Source of the DNA: Phoronis australis
Lineage: Eukaryota; Phoronida; Phoronidae
Length of the DNA stretch: 64,000 nucleotides
Direction of reading: 5' to 3'
NCBI GenBank assembly: GCA_002633005.1
Contig: NMRA01000126.1
Location: 328,963 to 392,962, forward strand
Shown: positions 23,935 to 36,300 of the stretch, piece by piece
Layout of the letters: each line of letters opens with the position of its first letter
Numbering within the stretch: the stretch's first letter is position 1
Made by a program: the position numbers and the translations under genes
The notes under the pieces: model-generated
Seen by the model: only the letters and a program-made list of their open reading frames with translations
Told to the model about the DNA's origin: nothing
Database searches by the model: none

Positions 23935-23940
23935 TTTATT
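23935..23940 (-). terminator. Candidate intersectin polyadenylation signal
   Basis: AATAAA on the minus strand about 250 bases beyond the intersectin stop codon. Positional inference only. Confidence 0.35.
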
Positions 23941-24187
23941 TTTACATGTGATTGATTGGGCATGACTATGTGTGTCTATTTCATTAGTTAACATTTCAAA
24001 AATTAAGTCAAAAACCTAAGTCAAACTTAAGAACTCTTACTTGAAACAGACTTGAGACAAATGTAAGTTTGATCTTGAAATTGACTGTTGTATGCGATTA
24101 CCAATCACCCACAATCAAAATGAAACCATGAACAATCAAGTGAAAAAACACACGACGATGGATAGGCACCCTGTATATTGCACTTGT

Positions 24188-24336
24188 CTAATGATTATAA
24201 AGTTGCAAGTCAAGCTTGACAACAACCTCGCCAGTTTCAACCTCGAGTAACTGCAATCGTTTGGTGATTGGTCCTTTCTTGTCCTTGCTCTCACTTAAAA
24301 CATCAGCAATATTGATTTCAGTCCTTCCAAGGAAAT
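24188..24336 (-). CDS. ITSN: Intersectin terminal exon: end of C2 and stop
   Basis: Acceptor TTGCAG; starts [14 protein letters not shown], ends KLDLQLYNH and TAG. Matches the vertebrate long-form C-terminus. Confidence 0.94.
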
Positions 24337-27300
24337 CTGCAATATTGACAAATCTCAGTATATCTATAACAGTTGTGTACGGCAAGTTAGCTGCAAATGT
24401 TCAGTAACACGTCAAGTGCTATTGAACAAAGGGACACTAAGAACGCCACGACTGACAGAAGCCACCATTTTGTTCAATGTCACTGATTCAAATTTTAAAT
24501 CACCAGAGTTATCAGCCAGTCAGTCAGTCAGTCAGTCAGTCAGTCTGTCAGTCGCCCAATCTCAGAAAAGACAACACAATGAGCTGATATTTACCAAGAA
24601 TGTTGTAGATTGATGTTGTGAAATCTTTACATCAATCCGTGCTTCCTACTACGTATACTATGTTATTTGGCTAATTTAGGTATGATGCAAAAAGTGGATT
24701 TCAAATCGCGACAATCACTGCCAGCACATAACATCAAATTAGGTCTGAGAACGTAAATTGCTATTATCAAACAAAACAGACTGTCGAACATCAGCAGTGT
24801 TTTGCACTGATGTCAGTAAGTAGGATACAAACAACATTATGAATGATGTTCCATAAGTAGGGTACAAACAACATTATGAATGGTGTTCCATAAGTAGGGT
24901 ACAAACAACATTATGAATGATGTTCCATAAGTAGGATACAAACAACATTATGAATGGTGTTCCATAAGTAGGGTACTAACAACATTATGAATGGTGTTCC
25001 ATAAGTAGGATACAAACAACATTATGAATGGTGTTCCATAAGTAGGATACAAACAACATTATGAATGATGTTCCATAAGTTTATTTCATGAAATAGGTCT
25101 CAAGTCTTGTTTAACTGATTATTAGCACACCATCAGGAGCAATGTGCAACAATCACAACACATGATGGTGTGATGCGCCAAGTATATAATCAAGCACAAC
25201 ACGTGCAGGGCTCTGGTTAATTGTAACATGTTGCATGAGAGCATGATACACTTGACATAACTATAAAACTTGTATAACACAAAGCCTTGGTCAATGCCTA
25301 CACTATTTCTATTGCAAAATGAGCTCTGACATGTGCTGACTGTGAAAGCTACATATTCCTCCAGAGAACAGGCGCCACAAACAGAAAGGAGACACCATCA
25401 CAACTATTCCTTGATTTCAAACAAACATATAACCAACTTTCATTGCAATCAAAGCTATGCTTTTGATCTTTGCCATATAAGTGGCACCCCCATTGGGCTA
25501 CAGCTAGCTCCATTTTAAACATAAAAAACACAACTAACAGTTGAAGGATATTTTGAGAAAATTACCATTTGGTGTGAAGAAGTCTCTATCATACACGGTT
25601 ATACACAGCACATCCTGCTGGACGTCTTTGATGGTGAACTGCATAGAAGAGTTCCACTTGGGGTTCAGCGTACTGTTGATCACTTTTGTCTTGTGCTCCT
25701 GTGTACCCATACTAACTTCACAGTAGGGGTCACTTTTACCTGGCCGAATAGCAGAAAGAGCAGCTACAATTTGAGCAGATCGCCACAGGATCAACAGATC
25801 AATTAACATGAATTACACATGAATATTAATTAGAGACTGAAATGATACTAAATGGAGAGTGAAACAAGACTTTTATGATTAAGAATCCTCAGCAAACTAG
25901 AACTGTATCTTTTCCTTAATAGTTTATGATTATTATTATTTTTGTAATAGATAGATGAAACAAAAAGCTTCAGTTAGTGTAAACAGGCCTTTACCAGCTG
26001 AATTAATTCAAATTAAATTAATAGTATCTTTGAAACAAACCAACAGTAACACAGTTATTAAGAAAACATACTAGTTGATTTCACTAATCAATTCATTAAC
26101 GGAAAATGTCAATGGATTGCTTTCATGAATATGTTTTAAGAGAAGAGAAGCAAGCCCATTCATAGCGGTGTAGAAGGTATATCTTGTGTAGAACAAAGTG
26201 CAGCCTCCAACAAGGATGATAACCAATTATACATGAGACACAAGTGGTAAAAAATTCTTTAACTTTAGAGACAAAAATTCATTTTCTTAAAATTTGGGTC
26301 ATGCATGTCCCTTGAAACAAAATTGAAAATTTTAAAACTTGTTCACATGTGATCATTTGGAGGTGAACGTTCATGATGATCGAAATGTTAGAATTGCTTT
26401 ATGGAGAAAAATAACCTCAACTTTTAACTTGTGAAAATTTCACCCTCATTTCTCTTTCGACAACTTTCAGTGTCTCAAAGTGACTTGCCTAATGCTAGCA
26501 GTAAAATGAATTGAAAGAAGCATCTGCCAGGATATGAAGCATGACAAAGCCACATCTATTCCCCTTGGGTACAGTGAGCCGTGACCAGCTCATGACAAAG
26601 CCACATCTATTCCCCTTGGGTACAGTGAGCCTTGACCAGCTCATGACAAAGCCACTTCTATTCCTCTTGGGTGCAGTGAGCCGTGACCAACTTTGTGATG
26701 AGCGACCAAATTTCATTTGATGTAAATGTTCAAGATGAAACCTCAAAATCACTGTTACAGTTTTCTAAATTTATAATTTGATGCGTTTTTTTATTTTTCT
26801 TTCGTGAAAATGACAAAAAGTGTTATTTTTGATAGCCATCATGCAAAAGTGGAACATTTTAAAAACAATTCCTAACAGAATATTGGAGAACAGTGCATAA
26901 ATTATAGTGTCTGATCATCTAAATTTGATGTTCCGTTTCTGAGATATATGTTCAGACATTAACCAATTTTGGGCATTTTCTAGGGTCTTAAATAACCTGA
27001 ACTCGCGTTATTAGGCTTTGCCAGAGTCTGATAAGCAGATGGTTGGTAAATGGGCGACGTATTGACACTGTAGAGACGATGCAGAATACATTACCTGATT
27101 GGTCGCTTGATGTTAAATCGCAACCTTCGAGTAATACTACCAGGAGGCGCCCCACACCAGGAGATTTTCGAACTAAACAGCAGAAGATCACACAAAATAA
27201 AACTGAAACTTTGAGAGAGTCACACTGTAATGAAGCCTGGAAAGTTCCCAAAAACTGCAATCAACTTGCGAAAACCAAGAATTGCAGCAGAAGTATTTGA

Positions 27301-30300
27301 ACTATGATTGTAGGTTATGCGACAGGCATTGCTTCTTCTACCTTTAACAGAAACTTGGTCTATCTGAAGTCCTTTAGTGTGCGTATGAGTATCAGGCATA
27401 CATTTTTGTCTTGGCTGACAGGAGAATTCAATTTGGGTCTCTTGCAACTGATAAAAGCCTCAAATATCAAAACCAACAGTGCAAAACCGGAAATTTCTGA
27501 TAGTTCACAAACATTACTATACGTGGCTCAAACAGAATCTAAATCAGTCTTTACTTGAATTACTACGAATATTGTCAAATTAAAGATTGAAGCTTTAAAA
27601 TCATAATCAAGGCAAACAGTTTCAGAAATTCAGAGGTCACGTAAGTATGAAGGACATTGTGTAACATTATTGCACAGATGAAAATTTACTTATCACAACA
27701 CCGAGGCTTAAAGCAAAGTTGATAATCACAGAGATTGACAGTTACATTAAATATTCATCAAGCAATGAAATATTTCTAAACCCCAATCCACCGTCGTGTG
27801 GTGATATCTGATGTCAGAAACACTAAACTTGCTCTTACAAAATTGGCCTCAACTTGTTCCTTGGCACTTTGGTGAGAAATGAAAGAACTGCAAGCTGACA
27901 AATAAATCTGTTGCATACAATTTTAGGGTATTCGTATAGATTACCGTTTTGTGTGCCAAAATTTAGCTGTAAGTGAATAAATACCAGATGGAAATAGATG
28001 ATTAATGTAGACTTTTTGTTAATTATTTGAGTTCTGAAAAAGGATAACAATGCCATAAATTGAGGAAGCAAAATTATTGCGGCTCTGGAGAATGATGCTT
28101 TTGACATCAAAACCAGGTGCTTATGGGGTATACTGCCATCAAAAAGTGATGTGGACACAATCCAGACTCCATGCCAAGTAAAGAAGACAGTCAAACAGCA
28201 TAAGCCAGATTTCACTTGCTTTCTCACCATTACAGTCACTCGGGATGAGGTGTCGAGCCTCAACCACAATCACTAGCAATCGACCAATCCCGTGGCTTTT
28301 CTTGAACACTGACAAAAGTGTGGATTATTTACTAACACTGACCTACACTATTTGCTACACAGATGTATGAACAGCTTCTAAAATATACATTCATCTTAAG
28401 GAATGTGAAACTGAACATTTGACATTCAACAACAAATCAAATTCATACCACCACAATGATCAGGCTAATATCAAATCCTAATGTCTTCACAATACTTTAG
28501 CAGAAATCACGTGGAGAAGACATTCGGTTAAAATTGAAATTTCCAATTATATATATTGTGGCAAGAGCAAATTTGAAAAAAAAGACAAAATGAAACAGAA
28601 GATTAACATTATCCATTGGAATAATTCAAGCATAATGTTGATGATATCGACTGAATTGCTCAAAATGTTATAATTAATCTCCCATTCCCAGGCCTTATGG
28701 AGGACAGCAAGATCCACAAGGACACAACTCAATCTACTGGATGTCAGATAATCCCGCTATACAAGACTTCTTTCCCCATTCATGTAAAATACATAAGACA
28801 GCCTATCAATATGACTTAGGTGTTGTTCCCACCCTATATCTCAGAAGAAGCAGTAACTGAAAGCAGCATAAACGTGGCACTGCCTCATGACCTGACTAAC
28901 AGGCTGCCTCCAATCCCACCCTGAGCCCAGTCTACATAATTGTCCACTCAAGTAGTGCAGCCAACTTACTGGAATGGGCTCGCTCCCGCTTTTTCCTCTC
29001 CGTGTCCAGCCAGTCTTTGTAAGCTTGGTCAATTTTTTTCATCCAATTGTCCCTACAGGCAAAAAACAGTGACACAGTTACTGTAAGAAGCATGGGGATG
29101 TCATGATTATCATAAAAGGTAGCACAATCACTAATCATAAGCAGGGACATGACTAACAAAAGTGACAGTGACATGATGACCATGATAAGCAGTGACATAG
29201 TGAACATGATAAGCAGTGACATTGTGACCATAATAAGCAGTGACATGGTGACTATAATAAGCAGTGACATGGTGACCACGATAAGCAGTGACAATGAGAC
29301 TATGGTAAGCAGTGACATTGTGACCATGATAAACAGTGACATTGTGACCATGATAAGCAGTGACATGATGACTATGATAAGCAGTGACATAGTGACCATG
29401 ATAAGCAGTGACATTGTGACCATGGTAAGCAGTGACATGGTGACCATGTGTTGTGTATTGGCAATGCTACTTGTGGTTTTCCTTAGAATATAGTCACGTG
29501 GTATTTATGCCCACAAGCCACGTGCTCATCCCCTTCTTGTATTAGTTCTCCAAGTGAATAGACGTATTATAATTTACTCTCATCTGTGTTGTTTTACTGG
29601 TTCTACGAACACAACATTTTGGCGACGAGGATAAAAATGGAAGATCTTGCGATTAAACCATTTATTCTTCATCCCACGGAGTCGGCTGGTTCCCGTTGGG
29701 AATTGTGGATTAAGCGACTTGACAATTATTTGGTGGCAAAGAACATTACTCAGGATCCGCGCAAGAAAGCCACGCTTCTGCACTATGCGGGGGAGGAAGT
29801 CTTTGTCATAAACGATTCTCTTCCTACGGAAGAAAATGAGACATACGACCAATTGAAAACGAAACTTTCAGACCATTTTTCGCCGAAGCGAAATACAGAA
29901 TATGAAGTTTACCAATTCCGACAAGCCACCCAGACCACGTCTGAGACTTTAGATATGTTTTGCGCTCGGTTACGGACGCTTGCGAAACATTGCGATTTCG
30001 CCGACGTTGATCGGGAGATCAAATCACAGATTATTCAAAAGACTACGATGGAGAAAGTGCGCCATAAAGGACTCACGGAACCTACGATTAGCGTTGCGGA
30101 TTTATTAACTTATGGACGCACACAAGAAGCGGCAACCCAGCAAGGGTTGGCGATGGCCCCACAAATTGTAAGTACATGTACTCTTACTACGAACCAAGTG
30201 AGTGGCAAACAGCCAGTTCCTCACATACAGCCGTACCGGCACAATCACAAACATGGTAACCGTGGAAAAGCACAAAAGTGTGTTGGTTGTGGGGGACAGT

Positions 30301-33300
30301 GTACGGATCGGCGAAAGTGCCCAGCATGGGGAGAGAAATGTCATCGCTGCGGTATTCTGAATCATTTTCAGTCTCAGTGTCGCTCAAAACCGACCACAAA
30401 GCCTCAACGAGGTAGGGCCAATTCCACGAATTGGCTCGGAAGTGATCAATCAGATCGCTCGTTTGTTTACAACAATATGTATCGCATAGACAGCGAGTCC
30501 GCACCCAGTGCTGATCCGCCACACATGGTGGACGTTATTATCAATGGCCAGATTGTTTCTATGGAATTAGACACTGGCGCCAAGTTCAGTGTGGTCAATG
30601 AAGATGTGTGGTCAAACATTTGCACAAACAACGAGCCTCTTGTAGACTCTCACGTCATACTTGTCGGCTATGGGGGTGCGGAAGTCCGGTCACGTGAGGC
30701 CGAGGTCAACGTGACTCAAGATAACCAGGAGTATCGACTCCCCCTACTGGTCACAAATTCGGGCCCAAGTCTATTAGGGCGTAATTGGCTTAATCGTTTG
30801 CGGTTGGACTGGAAACGAGTGTACACGGCCACGAATACTGTGCACGAGTTAGCTGTTTTGCAACGTTACGAGGAACTTTTCCGTGACGAATTAGGAAAAT
30901 ACACTGGAGGACAGGTGTCTTTGAATGTCAATCCGGAGACCACACCCGTCTACATGAAGGCACGCCCAGTCCCATATGCTTTACGTGAAAAAGTCGAATT
31001 GGAGTTGAACCGATTAATCAACGATGGGGTGTTGAAGTCAGTGAGCTCGTCGGAGTGGGCTACGCCCGTGGTTCCCGTGTTGAAAAACTCGGGCGACGTT
31101 CGCATTTGTGGTGATTATCGTTCCACGTTGAACAAAGCTGGATTGGTTGATAAGTACCCTATTCCACGAATAGACGATTTATTTACCAAACTTGCCGGTG
31201 GTCAGATTTATTCTAAGCTGGACTTAAGTCACGCATATCAACAGTTGGAGCTAACTGAACCTTCTCAAAAGTTAACTACCCTCAACACTCTGAGTCATGG
31301 ATTACTAGCTTATACCCGCGTTCCGTTCGGGATATCCTCTGCCCCCGGCCTGTTTCAGCGTACCATGGAACAGGTAGTGCGAGGTATTCCTATGTGCACT
31401 GTGTATCTAGACGACATTTTGGTGGCTGGTCGTAACGCGGCTGAGCATAAAGCCAACCTGGTACAGGTTTTGGAACGCCTGAAGAACAACGGGTTCCGTT
31501 TGAAGAGAGAAAAATGCGTGTTCAACCAAACGTCGGTCACTTACTTGGGACACCGTCTGGACGGGGCAGGCATACGCCCCACGAAAGAGAAAGTCACGGC
31601 GATTGTGCAGGCACCCGCTCCGCGCAACGTATCGGAGTTACGCTCGTACGTTGGATTGCTGAATTACTACCACAAGTTTCTGGACAATGCCAGTTCTGTT
31701 TTGGCACCACTCTACGCCTTGCTACGCAACGGTGTCAAATGGCGTTGGGGCAAACGCGAATCCGACGCGTTTCAACATTCAAAACGTTTGTTAACATCCA
31801 CGAATTTGCTTGTTCATTATCAACCGGAATATCCTTTGTTGTTGAGCTGCGATGCTTCACCCTACGGTGTTGGCGCGGTATTATCACACGTCTTGGAAGA
31901 CAGTTCTGAAAGACCAATAGCGTTTGCTTCTCGGACATTAGCACCAGCTGAGAAGAATTATGCACAGATTGATCGCGAAGCATTGGCTATCATCTTTGGG
32001 GTGAAACACTTCCACAGTTATTTGTATGGACGTAATTTCACAATAGTAACGGACCATTTGCCTCTTTTAGGGATTTTACGTGAGGGCACCGCCATACCGG
32101 CTATGTGTAGCTCACGTATGAAACGATGGGCCCTAATGTTGTCAGGTTATAACTACGTTTTACGACACAAGTCTGGACAGTCTAACGGCAACGCCGACGC
32201 ACTTAGTAGACTGCCGCTGGAGTGTAAACCATTTCAGGTGCCCGTGCCTGAGGAAGTGGTTTTGTCGTTAACTCAGATGGATTTTACGCCTGTCACTGTA
32301 TCCAAGATACAGCGCTGGACACAACAAGACCCGATTACGTCGGCTGTGTACCGTTGTGTCTTGCAAGGTTTTCCTGACACTGCGAACGATTTGATTGCCC
32401 AGTATTTCTCCCGTCGACATGAACTTACGGTTCAGGACGGATGTTTATTATGGGGAGCGCGTGTTATCATACCTCCTCAGGGGCGTACCGCCTTATTGGA
32501 TGAATTACACGGTTCACATCCCGGTATCGTCCGAATGAAGAACTTGGCACGTTCTTACATTTGGTGGCCGTCTATCGATGTGGACATCGAACAGTGTGTT
32601 CGGCAATGCCAGTCGTGCAAGGAAAATACCCAGTCGCCACAGCACGCCAAAGTTCACCCTTGGGAGTGGCCTGGAGTACCATGGCACCGAATTCATATCG
32701 ACTATGCAGGTCCAATGAAGAACGGGAAATACATTCTTGTAATTGTGGACGCTCACAGTAAATTTATCGACGCGTACATCACCGACAGTACTTCAACCGA
32801 GGCAACAGTCAGGAAATTACGTCAGTGCTTTGCCACGCATGGACTGCCCGTAATGATTGTGTCTGACAACGGTTCTGGTTTCGCCAGTGCTGATTTTGCC
32901 AAGTTCTGTCGGAACAATGGTATTAAACATACGTTTAGTGCGCCGTACCACCCTGCGAGTAATGGTGCGGCCGAGGCTGCGGTTAAAATCGTCAAGACCG
33001 GAATGGCCAGGTTGGAAGGCGACATGGAAACCCGCCTTTACACATTCTTAGCGCGTCATCGCATTACACCACACTCTGCGACAGGTAGACCACCCGCAGA
33101 ATTATTAATGTCGAGGAGGCCGCGTTCACGTTTGGACTTAGCTGTGCCGGACCTCAGACAGCGTGTTCTACAGAAACAGTCAAGTGCGCAACGCGCACAT
33201 GACACACGTGACTTTTGCGCCGGAGATACGGTACTTGTGAGAAACTTCGCCGGCTCACCCACCTGGGTCCCTGGCATGATCATAGAACAACGAGGACCCG

Positions 33301-36300
33301 TGTCATTCTCGGTGGAGTTGTCCGATAAACGGATTTGGAGGCGTCACGTAGACCACATAGTACGACGCACACCGGAAGACAACCCATCTTCAACCACGTT
33401 TGGCCCACCGCCAAGTAACTTACCTCCGCCACAAGCCTTCGTACCGCCAACTCGGTTGACGGAACAACCTTCTACGCCTGTGGTCGATCCTACTGCGGAT
33501 TCGAACGCTACTACCGTACGATTACCCGTAGAAAATCCACCAACGGATTCGTCTGTAGTTGTGACACGTTCCGGAAGGAAATCAATCCAACCAGACAGGC
33601 TGAACTTTTAATTACTACTTATTATAACTAGCTTCAGTCATCAGTAGGATCACCTTACAGCAAACAGCAGTGTAATACATCGTTTTAGTTATGACTGGAC
33701 ACTTAGTATCGTTTTACAAACAAGACTGCTGACAGTGTGTTACATGCATGTTTGTGTTTAGTTTGAAGTGTTCCTCCATGTTTATTTACGTTTGCAGTAG
33801 TCAGCTAAGGGTAGAGGGATGTTGTGTATTGGCAATGCTACTTGTGGTTTTCCTTAGAATATAGTCACGTGGTATTTATGCCCACAAGCCACGTGCTCAT
33901 CCCCTTCTTGTATTAGTTCTCCAAGTGAATAGACGTATTATAATTTACTCTCATCTGTGTTGTTTTACTGGTTCTACGAACACAACACCATGATAAGCAG
34001 TGACATAGTGACCATGATAAGCAGTGACATAGTGACCAAGATAAGCAGTGACATTGTGACTATGATAAGCAGTGACCTGATGACTATGATAAGCAGTGAC
34101 ATTGTGACCATGATAAGCAGTGACACAGTGACCATGATAAGCAGTGACATTGTGACTATGGTAAGCAGTGACATTGTGACCATGATAAGCAGTGACATTG
34201 TTAGTATAGTAAGCAGTGAAATTGTGACCATGATAAACAGAGACATTGTGACCATGATAAGTAGTGACATTTTGATTATGATAAGCAGTGACATGGTGAC
34301 CATGATAAGCAGTGACATGGTGACTGTGTTAAACAGTGAGCACATGCTATGATACCATGAGTTCCATAAGCATAGACAAGATCATTATCAAAGTCAATGA
34401 CACCATGACTTTCACATGTAAGCAGTGACATGGTGACTATTAGAAGCAGTGACACCATGAGGGTAATATTAAGCAATGGTCCAATGATTTAACCACTCAG
34501 AGAATCCTATACACACAGATGTGTGTATGACAGTTCACTGTAGCAAACTACCATACCATTAACTTGCTTGCAATATAATGACAGAATATCACCATTTTAG
34601 GACACAACATGGCAAACATGTGAAATTTCATTTTTTTTTCTAAGCAAATAAAATACCATTTCTAAGTTCCAGATCAAAGCTACCATATAGTGGACTTTCA
34701 CAACAAATTAGAAGCCACTTTGGCAATTATTTTGTCTGAAATAAGTGATGTCATATGTTAACATTCTTACAACATTCTCAGCGAGAGCACTAATTCAACA
34801 GAAATTAGCAATACAATGGAAGTTAACCCCCTTGCTCTGCTGAAGCAGTCGAACACCCTGCCGCTGAGCCAAATCCCACACAATGAGTAATAAGAGTATT
34901 TTAAGCATATTTAAATGGTAAAGACACCAGTCTTGATTTCAGTAAATGTCTTGCAGACCATGAGAAAATTGGCAATAAAATCACAAAATAACAAACAACG
35001 AAATGTCATCAATTTGTAGCTCTGATCAAAGATAATAACTTCAAGAAATCTATCCACGCCAAAAACAACCAAACAAATTATGACCTGGCATTCTCTATCA
35101 TGACAGCTGAGCAATTCTCCGCCATGACAGCTGAATGCAAGTGGAATTCACCTTCATAGCTAGAATGACACATAGTAACGGGGCATTACCCGTCATGAAG
35201 GGAAACGGTATTCTGTTAGAATATTTCAGGCATGAAACTGTTAAGTATAATGCAAACCTTTCATTGGTAGTGACTGCCTTCAGTGAGTAGATCTTGTCAA
35301 TATGATGGATGTTGAAAGTAGTGGTATCCTGTTCCAAGTCTGTCGCCATCTTCACCATGAGATCATTCAGGAACATTGGCTATAAAATTGAGTGACAGAA
35401 TAATCATGTCCAGAACTGAACTCTCCACTTTTCCTGGGGTACTTAAAATATGCGATACATGATCAGCCCAGTTTTTGAAACCTTAAATGGGAAAAGGACC
35501 AGTTTTTCAAGTCATGTTAAGTAAGGGTTACCTTGGAGATATATTCTTGCAATTAATAACTGTTCCCCTGGCGTGTATTTACAAACTATCAATGGAACAA
35601 TAAAATGGGCCAAGCAAAGGGCCTACATCTCTATTCTGCATTCATTTGCCATTGAGCAAATAGAATGTCCTAGTCACCATAGAACACAGTCTGTGTTTAC
35701 TTAGTCATTCATGTTTTTTCAATGGAAGAGATCGCAGAACCGATTAAAACTTGGCCAGTTCCACAACACATTGCACTGCGTAAGTATAGCTTCGTACAAG
35801 AACTGCTGGTGTCATCAGTTCTCCTAATCATAAACACCAATTTTAGTTTCTCAGAGAAGCAGCACAATTACAGCATTAGGGCTGACTTTACAGCAATAAA
35901 ACACTGGCTTAAATAAACTGTAACACCATATACCGAAACTAGTGATTTTTGAAAGCTGTTTAGCTTTTGAAATTGAATTCTTCATGAAAAGTTAAGTTAG
36001 GATCGTCTTCCTCCAAAGAAATATGAAAAAACAACCAAAAACAATGTAATTGGATTAATTTTATTGACCAGCATTTTAATCTGGATGGACTTGTTCATTT
36101 TAATTTATTCATCATGGTAGATAACTGGCGTGTGAGACTTGATGCAGGACAAAAGGCTGTGCAAACGCTTAACAATGGACTAGACTGATATCTGGATTTG
36201 GAAACTGCTGTCACCAGGAGTTACTACATGGCAGATATTTGTAATGAAGATGTGGGCCTTGCTAGGCCATTTACAACACATTCTATTATATTCCATGGAC

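Larger units (their letters stand above)
19905..24187. other. Convergent intergenic region
   Basis: Lies between the 3' ends of the secreted-protein gene and intersectin. It holds the 3' UTRs and one small inverted-repeat element (20526-20670). Otherwise it is AT-rich with no recognisable ORF or RNA gene. Confidence 0.6.
29449..33987 (+). mobile_element. Full-length Ty3/gypsy LTR retrotransposon (Mag-like), 4,539 bp
   Basis: Bounded by 168-bp LTRs (29449-29616 and 33820-33987) that look identical base for base and by a CCATG direct duplication (29444-29448 and 33988-33992). It carries a primer-binding site, a polypurine tract and one uninterrupted gag-pol frame. It lies inside a minisatellite in the intersectin intron, on the strand opposite to the gene. 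No envelope frame is present, so it is a retrotransposon and not an errantivirus-type element. The gag-pol single-frame layout and short LTRs fit the Mag lineage; the lineage call is an inference. Confidence 0.95.

Noticed and set aside
28932-29447. 171-codon minus-strand frame running into the intersectin PH exon
   Set aside because: Its upstream two thirds are the 24-bp minisatellite in the intron; only 28970-29052 is exon.
29586-29636. Upstream extension of the gag-pol frame into the LTR
   Set aside because: The extension would need a GTG start inside the LTR and would cross the primer-binding site; the first ATG after the PBS (29637) is the usual start.
33957-34352. Long frames on both strands right of the retrotransposon
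   Set aside because: They read through LTR and 24-bp array sequence only.
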